Source: Calvatia gigantea
Lineage: Eukaryota; Basidiomycota; Agaricomycetes; Agaricales; Lycoperdaceae
Assembly (NCBI GenBank): GCA_025093985.1
Contig: JACAAK010000019.1
Coordinates: forward strand, 248,001 to 312,000
Length of the DNA: 64,000 bases
Reading direction: 5' to 3'
Both the position numbers and the translations under genes were made by a program. The notes beneath the pieces were generated by a model, which made no database searches, was not told the origin of the DNA, and saw only the letters and a list, made by a program, of their open reading frames with translations. Shown here piece by piece: positions 34,960 to 47,786 of this stretch (its first letter is position 1; each line of letters opens with the position of its first letter).

Positions 34960-35948
34960 TCATGCCTTAGGAGGCTTGTCAAAGTCACCATGGACCATGG
35001 CTGCAGTGAGAGCTTTCTTGGTGGTGCCAATGAGGTACCTTCCACTGTTGGATTGTGTGAAGAAGATGGGCAAATGGCTTCAGCTGTCTTAGCAGATAGG
35101 GACTAGGACACCTTTGTAGGGAAACTCAGTGATGGTGGAGTTCTCCCAGTAGTTCTTGACTATTGAGCTCCAATAGTGTGGGTCACACTCTTGACTGGGT
35201 AGTACAGAGTAGTAGTGGGCAGGTGGCTGAAAAACTGAGACTATTTGTGGCAGGGTGATGGTCTTGATGAAGCATCATAGGGTGTTAACTTCTTCTTACA
35301 TTGAGACTGTGGTTTTTTCATCCATGAGGGTACTGGCTCAGACATTAGAGGTGGATGGGGGTCTGACAGTGTTGCATAGCTCCTTGAGGGTGTTGTGAAT
35401 TCTGTTGATGAGCTCTTTGGTGCTGGAGTCATCTGGGGTGATGTTCCTGCTGAGCAGGTTTGAGGCAATGTCTCCTAATTCTAGAAAGATCTCAGCAATG
35501 TCAATGCCTTTGAATACTTCGATGGTGAGGTCAATTCTGCTGTGTAGGCTGTTGATGTGGGCTTGTCTGGTTGGGGTGAGTGAGGATTGACTGAGCATAT
35601 AAAAGATGGTGGAGATGTGTTGGCTAGTTGATGCCAAGGCATTCTCAAACCCAGTGTACATGTTAGCAAAGGTAATACATGCAGTGGAGAGTGTGATGAG
35701 GCAATTGGTGTTCAGTCTCTGATTTTGGATGGTGATCATGGCCAGCTCTTCATTGGTGGCATTGTTGATGTTCTTGAGTAGGTCTTTGAGGAGCCCCTAG
35801 GCTGGGGATAGGGTTGTGGCCATATTGAAACAAGTGCCACTTGGAGAGGGGGCTTTATTGTTTCCTGAGGGGGGTAAGGGTACAGACAAAATTCTGGTGG
35901 GGTTGGGATATACAAGGAAGGAGATAGTGATACAACTGGATTGGAAGG
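34960..35948 (-). pseudogene. A2 ORF3
   Basis: Family A ORF3 read from 35948 (its first codons are at 42298-42312, beyond A3) to TGA at 34960. Blocks: ITIQNQRLNTN, LTTACITFANMY-like, FLELGDIASNLLSR, YWSSIVKNYW-like and RYLIGTTKKALTAA-like. Interrupted by several stops and shifts. Function unknown, as for the other copies. Confidence 0.75.
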
Positions 35949-36255
35949 TGTTGTGAACATTCGTCTATTTTCATGTCAGCTCTGCACTTATCTGCATTCC
36001 CCCTTGTCATGTACCTGTTTCAGTTATTCCTGTCTGTGCGATCTCTGAGTCCTGACTCATAACTACTATGCCATAGTCATCAGATGTTTCATGTAGTTAT
36101 CTCCATCCATTCAACTGGATGCTCCCTTCCATATTTAAGCATACATACATACTCCTGTATTCGGTATGCTTAACCACCTGGTTCTTTCCCCTTACTCGCC
36201 CTCAAGACTTGGCCTAAGTAGCAACCTGAGGTCTTATCAGACTAAGGTCGTAACA
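35949..36255 (+). repeat. A3 5' LTR (307 bp)
   Basis: TGTTGTGAACATTCG to GGTCGTAACA. TATTTAA at 36132-36138 and the predicted start/self-primer ATGCTTAACCA at 36166-36176, 34 nt downstream. Confidence 0.95.
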
Positions 36256-36257
36256 TT

Positions 36258-36268
36258 TGGTTAAGCGT
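36258..36268 (+). other. Predicted self-priming primer-binding site of A3
   Basis: TGGTTAAGCGT starts two bases after the LTR. Its complement ACGCTTAACCA is the predicted mRNA start of family A (exact in the A4 5' LTR; one CpG-type change, ATGC, in A3). Confidence 0.6.
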
Positions 36269-36334
36269 CCCCACCTCACCTTGCAAGGAGTAGGCTGAAA
36301 TAGGCCTGAACAAAAGCAACCCAGGAGCTAGTAT

Positions 36335-37450
36335 ATGAGCTCAAACCCAGACGAATACAGAGAACCAAACCTCAAAGTCACTGATGACAAATCAGAAACA
36401 TCAGACGAAGAAGAAACAGGGAACCCCGAAGTACCTGAAGAAATACACAACGAACCTGGAGCAAACCCAGCAGAAGAAGAAGTGTTATCAGAACTTCTAA
36501 ATAAACTCGACCTAGCAGAGGAAGAGATAGCACACCAGGAGAAATCAGATGAATCAAGTTCAGATGAAACAGAATCAGAAACTGACTCCAATATGACCGA
36601 TAATGCAGTAGTGTCTGCAGCAACGCCCAGTGGGAAAGGCCTAGTGCCAGACCCGGGATTTTTCGACAGCACCCGCACCAAGTTCGATGACTGGTGGAGG
36701 GTAATGATGCTCTTCATGAAATTCAACAAGATAGTTTCAGCAGACGACAAAGCCATAGCAGTTTTAGCCAGATTGTAAGGAGGAACCGCAGGAGCATATG
36801 CGGCTATGAGAGCACCAGCCATCCTAGAATCTGAAGATTCAGTGGACTGGAAGGTCTTCTCTGAAGAATTTAGAAGAACCTTCTCAGACGACGCCTCAAA
36901 CAGCAAGGCTGAATGGCAAATTGAGAAATTCAAACAAGGGAACCGAAACACTGCCAACTACTTGATCGAATTCAAGGTGCTAAAAAGCAAGGCCAAGACC
37001 GACAGCAAACACGCTATGTTCCTACTCAGAAAGAATGCCCGACAAGACATCATACACATGATCACAGGCTATCCACCCTCAGCTAGGCCAGACACATATG
37101 CAGAATGGAAAGAAGCCATATTGTCCATTGGACAAGGATACAAGGCATCCGAATACTGAGGAGACAGGAAAACGAACACTGGCACTACTTATGGGGGAAT
37201 GGGTGAGCCCATGGAGATAGGAAGCAGACGTCATGTCTTCAACGACAAAGGAGAACCCAAGTGCTACAACTGTGGCATTTTTGGCCACATTGCCAAGGAT
37301 TGCAAAAAACCCAAGGGGCTAATATGCTACAACTGTGGAAAAAAGGGGCACATAGCCAAAGCCTGCACTGCACCAAAGAAGATCCAAGTCCGGGGAGTGG
37401 AAGAGGTCGCCAACGAAGAAGGGAAGGATTTTTCCAAAGACTCCGAGTAG
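36335..37450 (+). pseudogene. A3 gag
   Basis: Starts MSSNPDEYREPNLK, conserved in A2 and A4. Acidic N-terminus rich in Glu; capsid-like block from PDPGFFDSTRTKFDDWW to GNRNTANYLIEFKVL; two tandem CCHC knuckles, [14 protein letters not shown] and [14 protein letters not shown] (37261-37370). Stops at 36776 (TAA, AAA in A4) and 37157 (TGA, CGA in A4). Ends SKDSE-TAG at 37450, overlapping the pol frame that lies -1 relative to it. A GATTTTTCC word upstream of the stop is shared with A4, but I cannot assign the shift site. Confidence 0.85.
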
Positions 37451-40400
37451 GCGCTACCTCGAGAGTCAGAAAACTTGTATCTAGGATATCAAACAAATTC
37501 TACATGATTCCTCAGAGAAGAAAGCGTGAACTAAACCTAAAAGGAAAAATACGAACAACAAAAAAGGAGATAACGATCAACACCATCATAGACTCAGGAT
37601 GTACAACCAGCAGCATCAGCAAAAAGCTGGTGGATAAAGAAGGACTCCCTACCCAGAAATTGGAATGACAAGTTTTGGTATTAAACGCAGATGGAACACC
37701 TAACCAAGGTGGTAGAGTAACGGAGACCACCACAATCAACATCGATATTCAAGGACATAAAGAACAAATCGAAGCCTCAGTCATGCAACTACAAGACAGA
37801 GCAGAAGTCTTCCTAGGACACGATTGGCTAGTCAAGCACAACCCGGAAATAGATTGGGACAACGGAAAAGTGAAGTTCACTCAATGTCCACCAGGCTGCG
37901 AATTCCCCCACCAGAATATCCCTATCACCAAAAGAATACAAAGTACAGTCACCAAGAAAGACTTATGGGAAGAAGAAGACAAACCAGACCCGACTAAACT
38001 GGAGGACCTACCAGACTACATACAACCATTCACACACTTATTTAACAAGATGACGTTTGATAAGCTCCCGGAATGAACTGAATGGGACCACAAGATAGTC
38101 CTAACAGAAGATGCCCCAAAGAAAATAAGTGCAGGAACATACAATATGATGGTTAAAGAACAGGACGAACTCAAGTCATTTATCAAGGAAAACCTAGAAT
38201 TGGGATGAATACGACCATCGAAATCCCCATATGCAGCACCAACATTCTTCATCCCAAAGAAAGACGGGTCCAAAAGGTTGATCCAGGACTATAGACATCT
38301 AAACAATGTGGTCGTCAAGGATAAAACTCCGCTACCAAGAATCGGAGAAGTAATTGACAAGCTCGGGAAAGCAAAATACTTCAACAAATTGGATATCATC
38401 TGGGGATATGTATAACAATGTCAGGATCAAAGAGGGAGATGAATGGAAAGCTGCCTTCCTCACCAACAAAGGACTCTTCGAGCTGATGGTCATGTATTTT
38501 GGCCTAAGCAACTCACCAGAAACATTCTCCAGAATGATGACAAGCATCTTCCATGACCTTTTACAAAACGGAGACATCGTAAACTACATGGACGACTTTG
38601 CCATCCCAGGGAACACTAAGGAACAGCTAAAAGAATGAATGGTGCGATTTTTGGAATGAGCGGCCCAGTACAATCTATGCTTCAAGCAAACCAAGTGCAT
38701 CTTTGATGCAGAAGAAATCCCAATGCTAGGAGTCTGAGTGGGACATGGACGAATCGAAATGGAAAAGGACAAAGTAAAATCAGTACGGGAATGGCCTGAA
38801 CCCAAGAACACCAAAGGAATTGAAAGGTTCCTGGGTTTCACAAACTACTATCATCATTTCATCAAGAACTTCAGTATGATTGCGGGACCCTTAAACAAAC
38901 TCAAAGGAGCAGCCACATGGGAATGGACGCAAGAACATCAGGATGCTTTTAACCAACTCAAGAAGTGCATTACTGAAGAACCCGTCCTGACATTGCCACA
39001 AAGACACAGCCAGTTCAGAGTAGAAGTTGATGCATCAGACTATGCACTAGGGGGAGTACTCTCACAGTTACAAGAAGATAAATAGCACCCTGTCGCCTTC
39101 ATGTTGTGAACCCTGTCACCAGTGGAACGAAATTACGAAATATACAACAAAGAATTACTGGCCATTGTCCACACCTTGAAGGAATGGAGACACTACCTTT
39201 TAGATGCTGAAGAACGATTTGAAATCTGGACTGACCACGAAAACCTCAAGTACTACCGGGAGCCACAAAAATTAAATGGACGACAAGCATGGTGGTATCT
39301 ACGGCTAAAAGACTATGATTTCACACTATGACATGTGCCAGGAAAGACAAACACAAAAGCCAACTTACTATCTCGAATCCATCAAATGCCAGAAGAACAA
39401 GAAAGCAAGCTGGTCACTATGATCTGAGAAAGCTGGTTATAAACAGAAGGCACAGACAACACAGTACTTTTACAAGCGGAATTGTTCATTGAACTGAACT
39501 TCCTCGGACAGATTCGAAGTCAAACCCGACAAGAAACAACAGTCTTAGCTGAGCTAAAGAAACAAGGATCGCAGCTCACCGAAGAAAATGGAATCGTCTA
39601 CAAGCAAAACAGCGCATATGTCCCACCTGACCAGAAGTTACAAGAAGAGATCCTAGTGCAGTACCATGACACGCTGGATGTAGGGCACCCAGAACAGCAT
39701 AGGATGACAGAACTAATCAGCCAGGACTATTGGTGGCCATCAATACAAAAGGATGTAAAAAGATATATCCGAGGATGCCAAGCCTGTCAAAGGAACAAGA
39801 CAAGGATGATGCCACTCAAATCACCACTACATCCCCTCCCGATACCAAATGGGCCTTGGGAGGAAATCAGCATCGATATGATCGGGCCACTGCCAGAATC
39901 AAAAGGAAAAGATGCAGTATTAGTCATTGTGGACTGTTTCACAAAAATGATATGACTCTCAGCGACAACCATGGATGCGTCATCCAAAGATGTCACAAGG
40001 ATATACCGAGATGAAATATGGAAGCTGCATGGATTGCTGAGGAAAGTGCTTAGTGACCAAGGACCTCAATTCGCATCAGAATTTACCAAAGAGCTGTTCA
40101 AGGGACTCAGTATCGAATGAAACCTATCAACGGCATATCATCCCCAAACGGATGGGCAAACCGAACGCATCAATAGAGAAGTGGAGACCTACATCCACAT
40201 GTACTGCAACTATGACCAAGATGACTGGGTGGAGTGGCTCCCCATCACAGAGTTCCAGTACAATGACAAGCAGCACAGAGGAACACAAGAAACACCATTC
40301 TTCCTAAACTATGGAAGGAATCCATGGAAAGGCAAAAACGAGCTGATAATGAACAATCCTGCCATCACAGTGTTCCTAGAACAATTACAGCGCACCCAAG

Positions 40401-40974
40401 ACAATGCCTCATCAGCACTATGGACATACCAAGAAAAGATGAAACAACAACACGACCACAACAGAACCCATGCTAACACAAATCAAACAGGGGATAAAGT
40501 ATGGCTAGAGAACACCAATATCCATACCAATCAATCATCAAAGAAGCTAGGCCAAAAGTGGTATGGGCCTTTCCTTATTAAGGAAAAGATAGGAGAAGCA
40601 GCATATTGGCTGATACTACCAGATGGATGGGCCATCCATGATGTATTCAACAAACACCTCCTGTCGCCAGTGCACGAGGCAGAGTTCCCGAGTCAACAGC
40701 TGCCCTCACCACCTGATCCAGTGATCATCAACAATGAAGAGGAATATGAAGTAGAAGAGATCCACAGACGACGAAAATGAGGAAGGGGATATCAATTCCT
40801 GGTCCACTGGAAAGGGTATAGTAACAAGGAAGATACATGGACAGCAGAGTCCAACCTAGAAAACACAAAAGATGCCATTAGGGATTACCAAAAGAGGCAT
40901 CCGGAGGATACCCATAAAAGAGGGGGTAGGAAACACAAAAAAGCATCACACAAGCAACCCAGACAAAGCAATTA
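37440..40974 (+). pseudogene. A3 pol: protease, RT, RNase H, integrase, chromodomain
   Basis: Protease with IIDSGCTTSSISKKL (about 37585); RT with FFIPKKDGSKRLIQDYR (about 38250) and intact YMDDF near 38590; RNase H (VEVDASDYALGG, KELLAIVHTLKEWRHYL); integrase with GCQACQRNK, SIDMIGPLPESKGKD, TDGQTERINRE; basic linker; chromodomain EEEYEVEEIH and FLVHWKGYSNKEDTW. A 4-bp insertion near 38408-38412, compared with A4, shifts the frame inside RT. Stops include TGA before QVLVLNADG and TAG/TGA elsewhere. Ends TAA at 40972-40974. Confidence 0.87.
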
Positions 40975-40981
40975 AACAAAC

Positions 40982-41973
40982 ATGCCTGCCTCCCAACCCA
41001 ACCGCATTGCCACCGACTCCCTCATCCACCCCACTCCCACCAGAATCTCCTCCCTCCCATTCCCCGAACCAGGCAGCAGCCGAGCACCTGCTCCCCAAGG
41101 AACCTGTTATAACCTTGCGAAGACACCGTCCCTAGCACAAGGCCTCCTTGAAGCCCTACTCAAGGACATTGACAAAGCAACCAACAGTGAAATTGAGAAC
41201 ATCTCCGCTCAAAACCGATGACTAGTTGTAAACCGACACATCACCCTTGCTACAGCATGCATCACCTTTGCCGACATGTATGCAGGGTTCACCAACGTAT
41301 TGTCTTCCACCAACCAACACATTCCCACCATCTTCCAAGCCCTAGACCAGTCCACCCTTACCCCCAACAAACGAGATCGAGTCCAAGGACTCCAAAGCCG
41401 AATTGACTTGGGCCTCGAGGTCTTCAATCACTGCGACATTGCTAACATCTTCCTCGAACTCGCAGACATTGCCATGAAACTCCTTGGACGAGACAAGACA
41501 AATGAAGATCCCGACATCAACACCCTCATAGACAGAATTCACATCACCCTCTTGGAACTACATGACACAGTTAATCCCTCCCCGCCATCTCGTACCAATA
41601 CCCCCATGGACGAAGAAGTCATGGTCTCCATGAAGGAGGAAGTCAACGCCCTCTGACACTTCATAAAAACCATCACCCCACCGCAACTCGCATCAGTTTT
41701 TCTCCCTCCCGCAAGATTCCGCACTGTACTACCAGGACAAGAGAAAGACCAATGTTACTGGAAATCAATAGTCAAGAACTACTGGGAGAGCTCCACCACC
41801 ACCAAGTTTTCATTCAACGGTGTCCCAGTCCCTATCTGTCAAGACAGTCGCAGCCACTTGCCAGTTTTCTTCGCAAAATCCAACAGTGGAGAATTCCTCA
41901 TCGCGTCCACCAAGAAGGCACTCACCGCTGCCGTGGTAAACGGAGACTTTGACAAAGCTTCCTGAGACATGAA
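40982..41973 (+). pseudogene. A3 ORF3
   Basis: Begins MPASQPNRIATDSLIHPTP seven bases after pol. Conserved blocks: LLEALLKDIDKATN, ATACITFADMYAGFTN, FLELADIAMKLLGRDKT, MKEEVNAL, SIVKNYWESSTT. Internal TGA codons (41219, 41656 region) and a 1-base insertion near the C-terminus relative to A4. Unknown function. Confidence 0.78.
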
Positions 41974-41990
41974 GCCTGACCAGAGGGTAT

Positions 41991-42297
41991 TGTTGTGAAC
42001 ATTCGTCTATTTTCATGTCAGCTCCGCACTTATCTGCATTCCCCCTCATCGTGTACCTGTTTCAGTTATTCCTGTCTGTGCGATCTCTGAGTCCTGACTC
42101 ATAACTACTATGCCATAGTCATCGGACGTTTCATGTAGTTATCTCCATCCATTCAACTGGATGCTCCCTTCTGTATTTAAGCATACATACATACTCCTGT
42201 ATTCGGTATGCTTAACCACCTGGTTCTTTCCCCTTACTCGCCCTCAAGACTTGGCCTAAGTAGCAACCTGAGGTCTTATCAGACTAAGGTCATAACA
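41991..42297 (+). repeat. A3 3' LTR (307 bp)
   Basis: Preceded by CCAGAGGGTAT (polypurine-type) and followed by target duplicate GAAGG. Confidence 0.95.
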
Positions 42298-42315
42298 GAA
42301 GGCAGGCATGTTTGC

Positions 42316-45300
42316 TTAGACAGTTGAGTTGTTGGATGATCTTTTGGGTTTTCTGCCCCCCCTTTTATAGGTATCCTCTGGATGCCTATTCAGATAGTCT
42401 TGTATGGCTTCTCTTGCATTCTTAAGGTTGAACTCCACAGTCCATGTATCTTCTTCATTGCTATACCCTTTCTAGTGTACTAGAAATTGATATTCCCTCC
42501 TGCACTTCTATTGTCCCCAGATCTCATCCACTTCATACTCCTCTTTATTGTTGATGATGACCAGGTCTGGTGTGGGCATTTTTTCCTGGCTTGGGAACTC
42601 TGCTTGGTGTACTGGCATCAATAGTTGTTCATTGAAAACATTGTGGATGGCCCATCCTTCTAGTAGGTCAAGCCAATATACTGCTTCTCCTATCTTTTCC
42701 TTAATATGGAAAGGTCCATACTATTTTTGGCCTAGCTTCTTTGACTTCTGATTGGTATGGATATTTGTGTTCTCAAGCCACACCTTGTCACCAATTTAAT
42801 ATGACTTGATATGCAGCTTGCTATTGTTGTGTTGCTGTTTCATCTTCTTCTAGTATGATCATAATACTGATGAGGCATTGTCTCGGGCAGTCTGCAGATA
42901 TTTCAGAAACTCTGTTGCCATAGGATTGTTTGTTATTCTACCATTCTTTCCTTTCTATAGGTGTCTTCCATAGTTCAGGAAAAATGGTGTTTCTCCTGTT
43001 CCACTATATTGCTTGTTGTTGTAATGGAACTTTGCTATTGGAAGCCATTTAGCCCAATCATCCTGATCATAGTTGCAATATAGGTGGATATAGGTTTCCA
43101 CTTCTCTATTAATATGTTCAGTTTGTCCATCAGTTTGGGGGTGGTATGCCATTGATAGGTTGTGTTCTATGCTGAGTCCTTTGAATAGTTCCTTGGTGAA
43201 TTCTGATGTGAATTGGGATCCACAGTTGCTGAGTACCTTCCTTGGCAGCCCATGCAGTTTCCATATTTTGTTGTGATAAATTTGTACAATGTCCTTAGAT
43301 AAGATGTCTGTTGTTGTTACTATAAGTTGTATTATTTTTGTGAAACGGTCAATGATGACTAGTATCACATCTTTTCCTTTTGATTCTGGTAGAGGTCCAA
43401 TCATGTCAATACTGATCTTTTCCCATGGTCTATTCAGTATAGGAAGGGGGTGTAGTAGTGATTTGAGCAGAGCTGTCCTTGGCTTGTTCCTTTGGCATGT
43501 TTGGCATCCCCAGGTGTACTTTCTTATGACCTTTCATATAGTCAGCCACCAATAGTCTTGGATGATTAATTCTGCCATTCTGTATTGCCCTGGGTGTCCT
43601 GCATCTGGTGCATCATGGTACTGTTGCAGGACTTCTTCTCATAATTTTGGGTCTGGTGGCACATATATGCTATTCTCTTTATAGACCACTCTATTGTCTT
43701 CAGTGAAAATTGAACCTTCCTTTGCCAGTTCAGTGGTGACCAACATTTCACATCAAGGGTTTCTCCATATTTTTTCTAGGAATACTAGTTTCAGGAACAA
43801 CTCAGCCTGTAGTAGTACTGTGTCATCAGTGCTTTCAGTCTGTAGCCAGCTTTCTCTGATCATGGTGACTAGTTTGTCTTCCATTGCTTCTGGTGCTTGG
43901 TGTATGCACAATAGTAGGTCAGCCTTTGTGTTGGTCTTCCCCAGCACATGTCATAAGACAAAGTTGTAGTCTTACAGATATAGATACCATCGGGCTTGGT
44001 GTCCATTCAATTTTTGTGGCTCTCTATAGTACTTCAGGTTTTCATGGTCTGTCCATATCTTGAACTTTTTTTCAGTGTCCAGCAGATAGTGTCTCCATTC
44101 TTTCAGGGCATGGACAATAGCCAATAGTTCTTTGTTGTAGATCTTGTAGTTGTGTTTAGCTGATGAGAATGTGTGTAATGTGAATGCAATTGGGTGCCAT
44201 TTACTTTCTTGTAATTGTGACAGCATGCCCCCTAATGCATAATCTGATGCATTAACCTCCACTCAAAATTAGCCTTGTCTTTGTGGTAGTGTCAAGCTGG
44301 GCTCTTTAGTAATGCACCTTTTTAGTTTGTTGAATACCATTTGGTGTTCTATGTTCCTGTTGAGATAAGTACACTATAGCAGCGAATGTACTAGTAGTGG
44401 AGGGTAGTCATACTTACTGGGATTGTTGAGATATTGATTGTAAACAGTTGCTAGAGGATATCTTAAAGGCAGAATGAAAGGAAGACTTAATTGTCTAAGG
44501 ATTATATGCATACTACATAGAACTTATATATCTAATGTCCCTAGTCCGTACACTGTTCTACCTATTCAGGTGAAGTCTTATCTGCCAGTAGCATATACAG
44601 AGCATTATATGTACTACATATGTATCTAATAGACTATGTAGCCAGCAACCTAGAGTACAGTCTAGTACTGTATCTGTAGTCCATTATCTCTCTTCAAGAG
44701 TGAAGTACTCAAGAACCCATTTCAGCTATAAATAGACTGAACCAACGTAGTGGTACAGATTGAGATTCAACAGTTCTATTTCCATGTGACTGCTCCCTTG
44801 AGCTTGTTCAGTGGTCCTGCAATTTTGCTGAAGTTCTTAATGAAGTGTCGGTAGTAATTGGCAAAACCCAGAAATCACTCTACTCCTTTGGTGTTCTTGG
44901 GCTCAGGCCAGTCTCATACTGATTTGACCTTTTCTTCTTCCATCTCAATTCATCTGTATCCCACTCTGACCCTTAGTATTGGGGTTTCTTCCACATTGAA
45001 TATGTACTTGGACTGTTTAAAACACAGGTTGTACTGGCTTGCTTGCTCCAGGAATTGTATAGTTCATTCCTTTAGCTGTTCTTTTGTGTTGTCCAGAATT
45101 GCAAAGTCATCCATATAGTTTACAATGTCTCTATTTTGCAGCAGGTCTTGGAAAATGCTCATCATCATGTGAGAGAAGGTTCCAAGTGAGTTGCTTAGTC
45201 TGAAATACATGACCATTGGCTCAAAAAGTCCTTCATTGGTGAGGAATGCTGCTTTCCATTCATCTTCTTCTTTAATCCTGACGTTGTTGTATCCCCAAAT

Positions 45301-46250
45301 GATGTCCAGCTTGTTAAAGTACTTTGCCTTGCCCAGTTTGTCAATTACTTCTCCAATTCTTGGTAGTGGGGTCTTGTCCTTGACCACCACATTGTTTAGT
45401 CACCAATAGTCTTGTATCAATCTTTTGGATCTGTCTTTCTTCAGAATGAAGAAGGTGGGTGCTGTATATGGGGATTTTGATGGTCTTATCTGTCCTGATT
45501 CAAGGTTTTCTTTGATGAATGCTCAGAGTTCATCCTGTTCTTTGACCATCATGTTGTATGTATTAGCACTTATCTCTTTCAGGACATCTTCCATCAAGGT
45601 TATTTCATGATCCCATTCTGTCCATTCTGGGAGTTTATTGAAGGTTGTTTTGTTGAATAGACATGTAAATGGCCACACATAATCAGACAGGTCTTTTGGT
45701 TTGGTTGGGTTTGGCTCCTCTTCTTCTTTCCATAAGTCCTCTGTGATAATCATGCTTCATATTTTGTTTATAATGTGAATGTTCCCATAGGGGAATTGAC
45801 AACTTGGCAGGCATCAGGTGAACTTGATCTCTCCAGTGTTCCAATCTACTTCTGGGTTATGTTTGACTAGCCAATCGTGTCCTAAGAATACTTCCACTCT
45901 ATCTTGTAGTTGTACAACTGAGGCCTCAATTTTTTTGTTGTGTTCTTGGATGTCCATTTTGATAGTTGCTGTTTCTGTTACTTTTCCTTCTTGGTTTGGT
46001 ATTCCATCTGCATTTCACACCATGATTTGTTGTTCTAGTCTTTGTATAGGGATGTTTTCTTCATTGACTAGTCTTCTGCTGATACTGCTAATGATGCATC
46101 CTGAGTCTATGATTGTGTTTACTGTGATTTTCTTTTCTAGAGTTAGGATGTTGCCTTTCAGGTTTAATTCGTGCTTTCATTTCTGAGGAATCATGTAAAA
46201 TTTGTCTGATATCCTAAATACAAGTTTCTTGACTCTTGAGATAGTGCCTA
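42316..46250 (-). pseudogene. A2 pol remnant
   Basis: Minus-strand chromodomain (about 42450-42560), integrase linker, DDE core with SKGKDVILVIIDRFTK and DGQTEHINRE (43400-42980), zinc region, RNase H (44262-43970, VNASDYALGG), RT (45390-45064) with YMDDFAI written GAT-GAC, and protease about 46060-46120 with a degraded DSGC block. A copia solo LTR sits between RNase H and RT. Numerous stops. Confidence 0.83.
44358..44772 (-). repeat. Copia-family solo LTR (415 bp) in A2 pol
   Basis: TGTTGAGATAAGTACAC to GATTCAACA in + orientation, flanked by GTTCC (44353-44357) and GTTCT (44773-44777), a target duplication with one C/T change. No internal copia sequence. Confidence 0.9.
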
Positions 46251-47399
46251 CTCAGAGTCCTTAAAAAAATCATTCCTTTCTTCTGGTTTGGCTTCTTCTA
46301 TTCCTCAGATCTGTGCTTTCTTTGGTACAGTGCAAGCTTTCACTATGTGGCCAATCTTGCCACAGTTGTAACAGGTTAGCCCTTTGGGCTTCTTGCAGTC
46401 TTTGGCTATATGTCTGAAGATGCCACAGTTGTAGCACTTGGGTTCTCCTTTAGCATTGAAGACATGGCATCTGCTTTTTATCTCTATGGGTTCTCCCATT
46501 CCTCCATATATTGTTTCTGTGCTGGTTTTCCTGTCTCCACAGTATTTGAATGCCTTGTACTCCTATCTGACAGTGAGAATGGCTTCTGTCCACTCTGCAT
46601 AGGTATCTGGCCTGGCACTGGGTAGGTAGCCTGTGATTGTATGGATGATGTCTTGTCTAGCATTCTTCTTAAGTAAGAACATAGCATGTTTGCTATTGGT
46701 CTTTGCTTTACTCTTTAAGACTTCAAATTCAATTAGGTAGTTGGCTGTATTTTTGTTCCCTTGTTTGAATTTTTTGATCTGCTATTCTGCCTTGCTGTTT
46801 GAGGCATCATTAGAGAAGGTTTTTCTGAAATCTTCAGAAAACACCTTCCAGTCTACTGAGTCTTCTCCTTCTAGGATCTGTGGTGTCTTTATGGCTATAT
46901 ATGCTCCTGTTGTTCCTTCTCACAATCTGGCTAGGACTGCTATGGCTTTATTGTCTGCTGTGCTGATCTTGTTGAACTTCATGAAAAGTGTTATGGCTTT
47001 CCACCAGTTGTCAAATTTGGTGCGAGTTCTATCAAAAAACCCAGGGTCTGGTACTAAGCCTTTCCTACTAGGTGTTGCTGCAGGTACTATAGTGTTGTCA
47101 GTCATATCTGAGTTGGTACTAGAGCTAGTTTCTGATTCAGTTTCTGATTCAGTTTTAGTTTCTCCTTATTCTTGTGTCAGGTTCTCCTGGTGTGCTAACT
47201 CTTCTTCTGCTAAGTTGAGTTTATTTAGAAGTTCTGATAGTACTTCTTCTTCTCCTGTTGGATTTGCTCTGGGTTCATCATGTTTGGCTAGTTCTACAGG
47301 TACTTCAGGGTTCCCTGTTTCTTCTTTGTCTGATGTTTCTGATTCATTGTCTGTGACTTCAAGATTTGGTTCTCTATATTCATCTGGGTTCAAGCTCAT
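46248..47399 (-). pseudogene. A2 gag
   Basis: Starts MSLNPDEYREPNLEV at 47399. Acidic N-terminus, capsid block with PDPGFFDRTRTKFDNWW, and two CCHC knuckles, CYNCGIFRHIAKDC and CYNCGKIGHIVKAC (46440-46340). Several stops. Ends at TAG 46248-46250. Confidence 0.82.
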
Positions 47400-47478
47400 A
47401 TACTAGCTTCTAGTTCATTGTTGTTCAGGCCTATTTCAGCCTACTCCTTGCAAGGTGAGGTGGGGATGCTTAACTAAA

Positions 47479-47786
47479 TATTACAACCTTAGTTGGGTGG
47501 AACTTCAGGTTGCAACTTAGGCTAAGACTTGAGGGCAAGTAAGGGAAGAGGAACTAAAGGTGGTTAAGCATACCAAATACAGGAGGATGTATGTATGCTT
47601 AAATATATGAGGGTCATCCAGTTGAATGGATGGAGCTGCTACATGAAACATCCAATAACAATGGCATGGTAGTGTATGAGTCAATACTTGGAGATTGCTG
47701 AGACTAAGATAGATGAAACAGACATGTGATGGGTATGGAACAGAGATGAGTACGGTAATGCAATGAAGATGGTGAAATCCACAACA
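47479..47786 (-). repeat. A2 5' LTR (308 bp)
   Basis: Starts TATTACAACC (TG changed to TA) and ends AAATCCACAACA in + orientation. The PBS equivalent TTTAGTTAAGCATC follows on the minus strand. Right flank ATGAT. Confidence 0.92.

Larger units (their letters stand above)
35949..42297 (+). mobile_element. Ty3/gypsy family A, full-length copy A3
   Basis: 6349-bp element with 307-bp LTRs, inserted into A2 ORF3 with duplication GAAGG (35944-35948 and 42298-42302). Its LTRs differ at nine positions, all attributable to CpG decay. At two places one LTR has TG and the other CA, as expected if an ancestral CG decayed differently in the two copies. Gag, pol and ORF3 are broken. Confidence 0.95.
34634..47786 (-). 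mobile_element. Ty3/gypsy family A, copy A2 (split by A3 and a copia LTR)
   Basis: Full-length minus-strand element: 3' LTR 34634-34941, ORF3 34960-35948, pol 42316-46250, gag 46248-47399, 5' LTR 47479-47786. Flanked by ATGAT (34629-34633 and 47787-47791). A3 is inserted in the first codons of ORF3, and a copia solo LTR in pol at 44358-44772. CpG depleted and broken by many stops. Confidence 0.92.

Noticed and set aside
36328..36957. 209-codon frame antisense to A3 gag
   Set aside because: It mirrors the acidic Glu/Ser-rich gag frame; equivalent antisense frames occur at 46741-47406 (A2) and 48858-49511 (A4). They follow gag codon composition and carry no domain.
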